Made by a program: the position numbers and the translations under genes
NCBI GenBank assembly: GCA_029211085.1
Contig: JARGFW010000018.1
Coordinates: 1 to 41,254, forward strand
Direction of reading: 5' to 3'
DNA length: 41,254 nucleotides
From: Deferrisomatales bacterium
Lineage (GTDB): Bacteria > Desulfobacterota > Deferrisomatia > Deferrisomatales > JARGFW01
The notes under the pieces: generated by a model
What the model was told of the DNA's origin: nothing
What the model saw: the letters and a program-made list of their open reading frames with translations, nothing else
Database searches by the model: none
Part shown: piece by piece, positions 36,089 through 41,254 of the stretch
How the letters are laid out: each line of letters starts with the position of its first letter
How positions within the stretch are numbered: the stretch's first letter is position 1

Positions 36089-37162
36089 ATGGGAACCATC
36101 GTCCCAAGAACAGCCACGATGCCGCTCTGCATAGGGGCCGCGTTGCTGGTCGCCATCGGGTCGATCGGCTGCGCCAGCACCGCGCAGCGGCCAAGGGGTG
36201 AACCGGCCCGCTACTCCCCCGGGGTCGCTGCGCCGCCGCCGCAGGCGGCTGCCGCGGAAGCACCGCTGCACCGCCCCCAGCCATTGACGGATATGGGCAC
36301 TGACCTTACGGGAAAGGGGGCCGAAGGCATGCCCGCCTGCCCGATGTTCGACCCGTTCAGCGCCGAGGAACGCCTCCACAGGGCGCTGCAACCGCTGATG
36401 CTGGGTAACGAAGAGCAGGGGCGGCGGGAACTGCTGCTCGCCCTGTGCCAGGAACCCGACGACCCCACGGCGCGCGACCTGCTGCGGCAACTGGATGTAG
36501 CCCCCGAAACAGAACTGGGAAAGAAGTTCGTCGCCTACCGGGTCCAGTCTGGAGACTCCCTGCCGGCAATCGCCAAGCGCCTGTTGGGGGACCCCTACCG
36601 CTTCTACGTCCTGGCCCGCTACAACCGTTTGTCCCGGCCGGGAGAGATCACCGTGGGGCAGTGCCTGCGGGTGCCTTCGGAGCCGCCGGGCGACAGGGCT
36701 CGGGCGGCCGGGGAACTGGCAACCTGCGGCGAGACCACAGAGCGGATGGGCGATCCGACCCTGGCCTATGCGTACTTTGCCCGCGGAGTGGAGATCGACC
36801 CCGATAACGGGGCAAGCCGGGCCGGGCTGTCACGGGTGGCCGAGGGTGCCGCCGAGGTGTACCGGCGGAACGCCGTGCGGGCCCTGCGCGAGCAGGACGT
36901 CGCCGCGGCGTGCTGGAACAGCCGCAAGGCCCTGGAGATCAGACCGGACAGCACCGAGATGGTGTCCCTGCGGGACACCGCCCTCGAGATCGGACAGAGT
37001 CTGGCGAACGCGCTGTACAGGGAAGCTCTGGCGGCCCATGCGCGAGGGGACCGGGACGAAGCGCTGGCCAACTGCGGGCGGGTGCTGGAACTGGACCCGG
37101 ACCATGCGGGCGCAGACAAGCTGCTGCAACTCGCCGCAGGGATGCCCCCCAACACGCGCTGA
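36089..37162 (+). CDS. LysM-domain lipoprotein with TPR-like repeats
   Basis: A 357-residue envelope protein. The signal peptide ends in lipobox IGSIGC (Cys28). A Pro/Ala-rich linker leads to a helical block, then a LysM peptidoglycan-binding domain (about 147-192, VAYRVQSGDSLPAIAKRLLG). Three or more TPR-like helical pairs follow (for example AYAYFARGVEIDPDNG and NCGRVLELDPDHAG). Anchored at the membrane with LysM and TPR, it may scaffold a cell-wall complex. GGGAGGGAGG precedes the ATG. Confidence 0.82.
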   Translation: MGTIVPRTATMPLCIGAALLVAIGSIGCASTAQRPRGEPARYSPGVAAPPPQAAAAEAPLHRPQPLTDMGTDLTGKGAEGMPACPMFDPFSAEERLHRALQPLMLGNEEQGRRELLLALCQEPDDPTARDLLRQLDVAPETELGKKFVAYRVQSGDSLPAIAKRLLGDPYRFYVLARYNRLSRPGEITVGQCLRVPSEPPGDRARAAGELATCGETTERMGDPTLAYAYFARGVEIDPDNGASRAGLSRVAEGAAEVYRRNAVRALREQDVAAACWNSRKALEIRPDSTEMVSLRDTALEIGQSLANALYREALAAHARGDRDEALANCGRVLELDPDHAGADKLLQLAAGMPPNTR

Positions 37163-37194
37163 GGCTCCGGCACTGGAGCCGAACCGGGTCCTGG

Positions 37195-37704
37195 TCACCC
37201 GTCCAGGGTGAACTCCTGCATCCCGTAGAAGACTCCGGTTCCGCTCTGGAAATCGATCTCCGCCTGGACCACGGCAACGTGGCCGTCTTCGATCTCCAGG
37301 AAGCGCCGGAACAATCTTTCCGCGTCCGCATGCTCCACCGCGTCCACCAGGATACGGTAATGGGCACTCACCGTCTCTTCCAGCCGCAGGGCCACGTACA
37401 AGTGTTCGACCACACTGGTCCGGGCATCCCCGTCAGCGGCGCCCTGCAGCCCCTCGGTCGCGCTGCGGGTCCAACCCTCGTCAGCCAGCGCCGACCCCAG
37501 CGCGGCAGCGGTGAGCACCCCCTTTTCCTGCCACTCCCGTTGCCGGTCCAACAGGTACTCGATGTGCCCCTGCTCCTCGCGCGCCATCACCTCGAAAAAG
37601 CGCCGGGCATCCGGCGGCCCCACCGCCTTGGCCGCCTCTGCGTAGGTGTCGCGCACCCGGTGTTCATACTCCAGCGCCGAGCGAATGGCCTCCTCGATGA
37701 TCAC
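37195..37704 (-). CDS. Ferritin-like (rubrerythrin-type) di-iron protein
   Basis: A 169-residue four-helix protein. Metal-ligand motifs are EYEHRVRDTY and EEQGHIEYL in the first half and RLEETVSAHY and EIEDGHVAVV in the second, the expected two ExxH-type pairs of a di-iron site. There is no C-terminal rubredoxin domain. The GTG start at 37704 has GGAGGAG five bases upstream and replaces a longer frame to 37797. It converges on the LysM gene and is divergent from the next small gene. Confidence 0.82.
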   Translation of the reverse strand: MIIEEAIRSALEYEHRVRDTYAEAAKAVGPPDARRFFEVMAREEQGHIEYLLDRQREWQEKGVLTAAALGSALADEGWTRSATEGLQGAADGDARTSVVEHLYVALRLEETVSAHYRILVDAVEHADAERLFRRFLEIEDGHVAVVQAEIDFQSGTGVFYGMQEFTLDG

Positions 37705-37868
37705 GGTTCTCCTCCGGTTCGGGTCCCACCCCCGTACCCAACAGGGTAGCAGACTGCAGCCCGCTGCCAAACCGAGGGGGCGGATAGACTCACCCAATTT
37801 TCACTTGGTTCTCATGTGGATTTCATTCCACCGGGCTATCCTTGCCTCGAAACCAGAGGAGGACGGCG

Positions 37869-38177
37869 ATGCAATTGGTCGAGTTTCTGATTGGCAGCGA
37901 GCAGTTTCCGATCTACCGGGAGATCACCGACAGGGAAGAACAGCTGCTGGCCGCGGTGTTGGGGCGGGATTTCCACTTCGTGTTGGAGGACGGGGAACCG
38001 ATGGACGAACTGCTGTTCGATGTGCTCACCCGCGTAGGGGCCAGCTCGAGCTTCTTCTTCACCCCGCCGAGCGATGCCGCTGTATTTGGCACCTTTGAAA
38101 TGAAGGACGTCGAAGTACCGGCCCCGTCGGCCGGAGTCCGGTCGCGTAGACCGGGGCGATATCCGACCACCCACTGA
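37869..38177 (+). CDS. Hypothetical protein, 102 aa
   Basis: Not recognised. An acidic soluble protein (EREDxEEQLLAAV-like helix, FHFVLEDGEPMDELLFDVL) with an Arg/Pro-rich tail. GAGGAGG six bases before the ATG gives a strong start. Divergent from the ferritin-like gene. Confidence 0.6.
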   Translation: MQLVEFLIGSEQFPIYREITDREEQLLAAVLGRDFHFVLEDGEPMDELLFDVLTRVGASSSFFFTPPSDAAVFGTFEMKDVEVPAPSAGVRSRRPGRYPTTH

Positions 38178-38299
38178 GGTGGGACAGTGAACCGTGACCG
38201 GTGATCGGGAACGTCGGGGCGTTACTCCCGGGCTACGGGGAACGCCGAACACCCCCATGGTCCCGAAGGGCGAGCCCCAGGGATGGGGCGAGTGACGAG

Positions 38300-38623
38300 T
38301 CAGTCCAGATACTCCTCGCGCACCGGAGAGAACACCTCTACTGCCACCGCATCCTCCAGGACCACGACCCGGTGCTCCACACCACCCGGGACGCACCAAC
38401 TGTCTCCCGGGGTAGCCTCGAACACCGCGTCGCCGATCACCAGTTGCATCCGCCCTGAAACAAGGTAACCCGCCTGTTCGTGGGGGTGGGAGTGGGGCGG
38501 CAGGCGGCTGGCAGCGGCGAGGCGGAACTCCGCCATCAAGGTGTTCCGGCCGTGGTTGAGGGTCCGAAACGAAATGCCCGGGACGGCCTCCCGATAGCCG
38601 TCGTCCGTATGTCGTGAGAACAT
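38300..38623 (-). CDS. Cupin-domain protein
   Basis: A 107-residue single cupin. LPPHSHPHEQAGYLVSG holds the metal motif 1 (HxHxxxE-like with Gln/Gly) and CVPGGVEHRVVVLED motif 2 with its late histidine. Such small cupins bind a metal and act as sensors or enzymes. AAGGAGGGG precedes the ATG at 38623; an upstream frame to 38671 lacks a site. Role unknown. Confidence 0.82.
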   Translation of the reverse strand: MFSRHTDDGYREAVPGISFRTLNHGRNTLMAEFRLAAASRLPPHSHPHEQAGYLVSGRMQLVIGDAVFEATPGDSWCVPGGVEHRVVVLEDAVAVEVFSPVREEYLD

Positions 38624-38900
38624 CTTCCCCTCCTTGCCCGGAGCTCCAAGCCGAGCTTCACCATATTGCATCGGTACCCGTCCCGGTCAACTCCCGCCCC
38701 GGAGGTTCCCGTACCGCACCCTTCCCCTGGAGGCGTGCGGCGACTGTCTCAGCCCTGCTGCGGATTCACGGCTTCGGGAACGGCATACGCGACGCGGCCC
38801 CATCCACAGGACGCGGTGCAGCGGTGTGACCGCAGTCGCCCGAGACCCAGCATGGACGGGAGGGGTGAGGAAACGGGTACGACCGGCGGCGGCAGGCGGC

Positions 38901-39809
38901 TCAGGCGGCAGCCACCGGCACCCCGCCCGTGAACGCCACGCCCAGGGTGTTGGGCAAGGGGGGAGCACCCCCGGCGATGCCGGTCCACACCACGATGCCG
39001 GTGGTGCGATAGCACCCCTTGGCGGTGTGCAGCTGGAGATCCAGGAAGTCCCCCACCCGCTGCTCCTCGGGACTGCGCAACAGGATGCCCCTGCTGGAGA
39101 AGTCCTCCGCCAGACAGCGGTCGCCGCCGGGTGACAGGGTGACCTGGAACTGGCTCCGGCGCCGCGAGAAGCGCCTGCGGTCCGCAGGGTGGGGCTCCGC
39201 AACGACCGGAGACCCGCCCGGGGCACCGGCCTTGCCGGCGACCGCAACGCCCACCAACTGCAGTGCCGGCCTACCGGGAGCAGGCGCTTCGCAACGCCCG
39301 GTTTCACCCGACGCTTCCGCCTGTACGCACACCAGCAGGGAAGACAGTTCCCGCTGGCTGGCTCGGTAGCCTTGGCCATCCGTGAGCTTGTCCTCGTATT
39401 GCCGCAGACGCTCCAGGGCTTCGCGCAGCAAGACCTCTTTCTGATCTCGGAAAGCGAGGCGCCCCACCTGGCGCAAAGCCGCCCCCTCCACGGTCTCCGC
39501 CCAGCGGTTCAGCACCCGGTCGCGCCGTTCGGCAACCGTTCGCAGCAGGACCTCGGTGCGGGGCGAAGTCCGCCCCTGGACGGAACGCTCCTGTCGGGCC
39601 AGTACTCGGCACTGGATCTCCACCCGGCCCAGTTCTTCGACAATCCAGTCCACGTCGCGCGAGGCCTCCACAGCGGCCAGCGCACCGCGGATCTTGCTCA
39701 CCCGGCTGTCAATGCGCTGCTCCAGCCTGCGGGCGCAGTCCTCGCAGCGCCCGAGGGAGTCAAGACGCAGCAACAGGCCCCGGCGTCGACAATCGGCACA
39801 TTGTTTCAT
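38901..39809 (-). CDS. PilZ-domain protein with N-terminal zinc-finger-like motif
   Basis: A 302-residue protein. Two CxxC pairs near the start (CADC and CEDC, about 17 residues apart) suggest a small zinc ribbon. A long charged helical region (about residues 30-170) follows, then a C-terminal PilZ domain with the c-di-GMP motif RRRSQF and the D/NxSxxG-like EDFSSRGILLRS. It should bind c-di-GMP. The ATG at 39809 is chosen because the zinc motif starts there; the upstream frame to 40010 has no site. Target unknown. Confidence 0.78.
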   Translation of the reverse strand: MKQCADCRRRGLLLRLDSLGRCEDCARRLEQRIDSRVSKIRGALAAVEASRDVDWIVEELGRVEIQCRVLARQERSVQGRTSPRTEVLLRTVAERRDRVLNRWAETVEGAALRQVGRLAFRDQKEVLLREALERLRQYEDKLTDGQGYRASQRELSSLLVCVQAEASGETGRCEAPAPGRPALQLVGVAVAGKAGAPGGSPVVAEPHPADRRRFSRRRSQFQVTLSPGGDRCLAEDFSSRGILLRSPEEQRVGDFLDLQLHTAKGCYRTTGIVVWTGIAGGAPPLPNTLGVAFTGGVPVAAA

Positions 39810-40036
39810 GGTCCCGATTCCCTTATCCCCACTGCAGCCCACCCGCGATATGCGAGCATCGCCCCGGGTGGAGATAGCCTTATGCAAGTCCAGGACCACC
39901 CCCAAAAAACTGGGAAGAAACACCCGCAAGGAGCACTTTGGTTCCACCCATGGGAAATAAATTAGACACAAAACAAGGTGCAGAGAAAAAAGTTCTCTCA
40001 TGTGGACCACCAGCCAGCGCCGGCGGGCGCGGCGGG

Positions 40037-40270
40037 TCAGCCTCCCGCGACCGGGGGGAACACGGCGAGCAGGTCGTTGTCGGAGAGCACCTGATCGGGG
40101 CCGGCGTGGCGGCCGTTAACCAGGATGATGCGAGGCTTCCCCAGGGGCACTCCGAAGGTGCGGAACACGTCGGCCACCGTGGTACCGTCCTCGAACTCCG
40201 CGCTATGCGGAGTCTCTCCAGCCGGCAGGAACTCCCGCAATCCGGCGAAGAACTTGACCCTGACGAGCAT
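40037..40270 (-). CDS. MoaD/ThiS-family sulfur carrier protein
   Basis: A 77-residue ubiquitin-like sulfur carrier. VRVKFFAGLREFLP is the MoaD-type start, and the chain ends in VAGG, whose terminal Gly-Gly is adenylated and thiocarboxylated. It lies eight bases after the ThiS-ThiF fusion gene, which would activate it. Resemblance to MoaD suggests molybdopterin or tungstopterin cofactor synthesis, but other sulfur-transfer roles are possible. Confidence 0.85.
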   Translation of the reverse strand: MLVRVKFFAGLREFLPAGETPHSAEFEDGTTVADVFRTFGVPLGKPRIILVNGRHAGPDQVLSDNDLLAVFPPVAGG

Positions 40271-40278
40271 TTCGGCCC

Positions 40279-41085
40279 CTACCCCGGCTCTTCGCCGAGA
40301 AGAATACGCAACACCGCGTTGGCTTGGATGTGGGCGGCGACGCCGACCCGGGGCGCCATCAAGCCCTGACCCGGGCGGGCCTCGGCCTCCAGGTCACCTA
40401 CCACCACCAGTCGCTCCCCGACCCGATGGCAACCGATGGTGGCCGCTGGGCCGTAACCGGCGAGCCCCGAGGCGGACACCACCCAGGTGTCCGGCAAATA
40501 GCGCAACGCCGTCTCCACCAACATCGCCTTCTGGTCGGCGCGGTCGAACGCCTCCACCAGCACCCGGCACCCCGCAAACACCGTAGGCACGTTGTCGGGG
40601 GTGAGCCGCACCGCGTGGGTCTCGAGGGTGGCATAGGGGTGGGCACGCCGCAGGGTTGTGGAGAGGGCGTCCACCTTGGTCATGCCCAACTGGTCCACGA
40701 AGTACTGCTGGCGGTTGAGATTGCTCGGCTCCACCACGTCGAAGTCGGCCAGCACCAGGGTGCCCACCCCGATGCGCGCCAGGGCAATCGCCACCGGACT
40801 GCCCAGCCCCCCCAGCCCGGCAATACCCACCCGGGCAGCCTTGACGACTCGGTGCACCCCCGGCGTGTGCCGAGCCACCAGCAGGGCCTCCAGTTCTCCA
40901 GCGGCGGGTGCCTCGCCCCGGCGGATCAGCACCAACGCATCCCCCTCGGCCACCGGGTCGGTCGGCGTGGCCGGGTGGCCGTTGCGGATCGCCACGTCGG
41001 CGTCAGCCTTGAACAGAGCCTGCACCGCCCCTACGGTGGCCTCTCCACCGTACTCCTGTTCGCGTTCATTGATCCGGATTCGCAT
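40279..41085 (-). CDS. ThiS-ThiF fusion: sulfur-carrier adenylyltransferase
   Basis: A 268-residue E1-like enzyme. Residues 1-57 have a ThiS/ubiquitin-like fold pattern (MRIRINEREQEYGG, EGDALVLIRRGE) without a terminal Gly-Gly. The rest is a ThiF/MoeB-type domain with the nucleotide motif GIAGLGGLGS (about 88-97), ADFDVVEPSNLNRQQYF (ATP/Mg site) and the VGMTKVDAL-like helix (LGMTKVDALSTTLRR). The zinc CxxC pairs of E. coli ThiF/MoeB are absent. It probably adenylates the adjacent MoaD-like carrier. The ATG at 41085 replaces a longer frame to 41136. Confidence 0.85.
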   Translation of the reverse strand: MRIRINEREQEYGGEATVGAVQALFKADADVAIRNGHPATPTDPVAEGDALVLIRRGEAPAAGELEALLVARHTPGVHRVVKAARVGIAGLGGLGSPVAIALARIGVGTLVLADFDVVEPSNLNRQQYFVDQLGMTKVDALSTTLRRAHPYATLETHAVRLTPDNVPTVFAGCRVLVEAFDRADQKAMLVETALRYLPDTWVVSASGLAGYGPAATIGCHRVGERLVVVGDLEAEARPGQGLMAPRVGVAAHIQANAVLRILLGEEPG

Positions 41086-41152
41086 GGGGCCCCGGGTGTA
41101 AGGGGATCGGAGATCGCACTGCGAAACGAACGGCAACCGCTCCGGGAAACTG

Positions 41153-41176
41153 CGGGGGGCCCCCCAGGGCCCCCCG
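41153..41176. terminator. GC-only hairpin before the ThiSF gene
   Basis: A perfect 10-bp stem (41153-41162 with 41167-41176) and CCCA loop, made of G and C only, with no T tract. It lies between the ThiSF start and the partial gene at the window edge and may stabilise or pause the transcript. Confidence 0.45.
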
Positions 41177-41199
41177 AGCCTGTCAGCGGAGTCCGCCGT

Positions 41200-41254
41200 C
41201 TACGCCACGAAGTTGAACACCGTATCGAGTTCGGCGTCGGGCACCGTGAACACC
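41200..41254 (-). CDS. C-terminal fragment of a gene cut by the window edge
   Basis: The last 17 codons read VFTVPDAELDTVFNFVA and end at a stop codon. Only the C-terminus lies in the window. Genes upstream of MoaD/ThiF pairs often encode aldehyde:ferredoxin oxidoreductases, but this fragment is too short to confirm it. Confidence 0.45.
   Translation of the reverse strand, partial: VFTVPDAELDTVFNFVA

Overview
The window is about 41 kb of GC-rich chromosomal DNA (roughly two-thirds GC by eye). A ubiquinone-type UbiB kinase, RNase R, YgiQ, CreA, a PII/AmtB pair, a TorF-type porin and sigma-54-type promoters point to a proteobacterium, most likely a gammaproteobacterium. A multihaem cytochrome c, a protoglobin sensor and a MoaD/ThiF pair suggest respiratory or redox versatility. 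The lineage is inferred; there is no rRNA gene here to test it.

Layout. 1-2.4 kb: tRNA-Leu(GAG), a secreted multihaem cytochrome c, a DUF554 membrane protein, a terminator, and tRNA-Leu(CAG) on the other strand. 2.4-6.6 kb: an overlapping hotdog thioesterase-rnr-ubiB run. 6.8-9.9 kb: a small unknown gene and a Trk/Ktr-type potassium uptake pair. 9.9-14.8 kb: creA in unusually AT-rich DNA, ygiQ, then a small membrane protein overlapping a hybrid histidine kinase. 15-21.6 kb: a nitrogen block with alanine dehydrogenase and PII on the minus strand, divergent from amtB, a TorF-like porin and a NifA-like sigma-54 activator. 21.9-26 kb: a methyltransferase, toxin-antitoxin debris, a lipoprotein with a Glu-Pro repeat and Cys-rich tail, and a protoglobin-PsiE fusion. 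26.1-27.1 kb: a MITE-like element directly beside an AT-rich LysE-family gene that has the boundaries and attC site of an integron gene cassette. 27.7-29.7 kb: a second amtB with its own sigma-54-type promoter, followed by a HEPN-like gene. 29.7-41.2 kb: mostly housekeeping and hypothetical genes (hydrolases, DUF4149, NIPSNAP, HAD phosphatase, amidohydrolase, LysM/TPR lipoprotein, ferritin-like protein, cupin, PilZ), ending with a ThiS-ThiF fusion, a MoaD-like protein and the last codons of a gene cut by the window edge.

How the parts connect. The two amtB genes share a near-identical promoter core (TGGCACG-N4-TTGT) and an upstream AT-rich 13-mer, so they are probably co-regulated by nitrogen status through PII and a sigma-54 activator; the NifA-like regulator next to the first copy is one candidate. 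The most striking item is the orphan gene cassette at 26292-27050: its two ends would join to form an attC whose outer arms are perfectly complementary, yet no integrase is visible. Other points of interest are the protoglobin-PsiE fusion, the paired membrane modules of the sensor kinase, and the ThiSF/MoaD sulfur-transfer pair.
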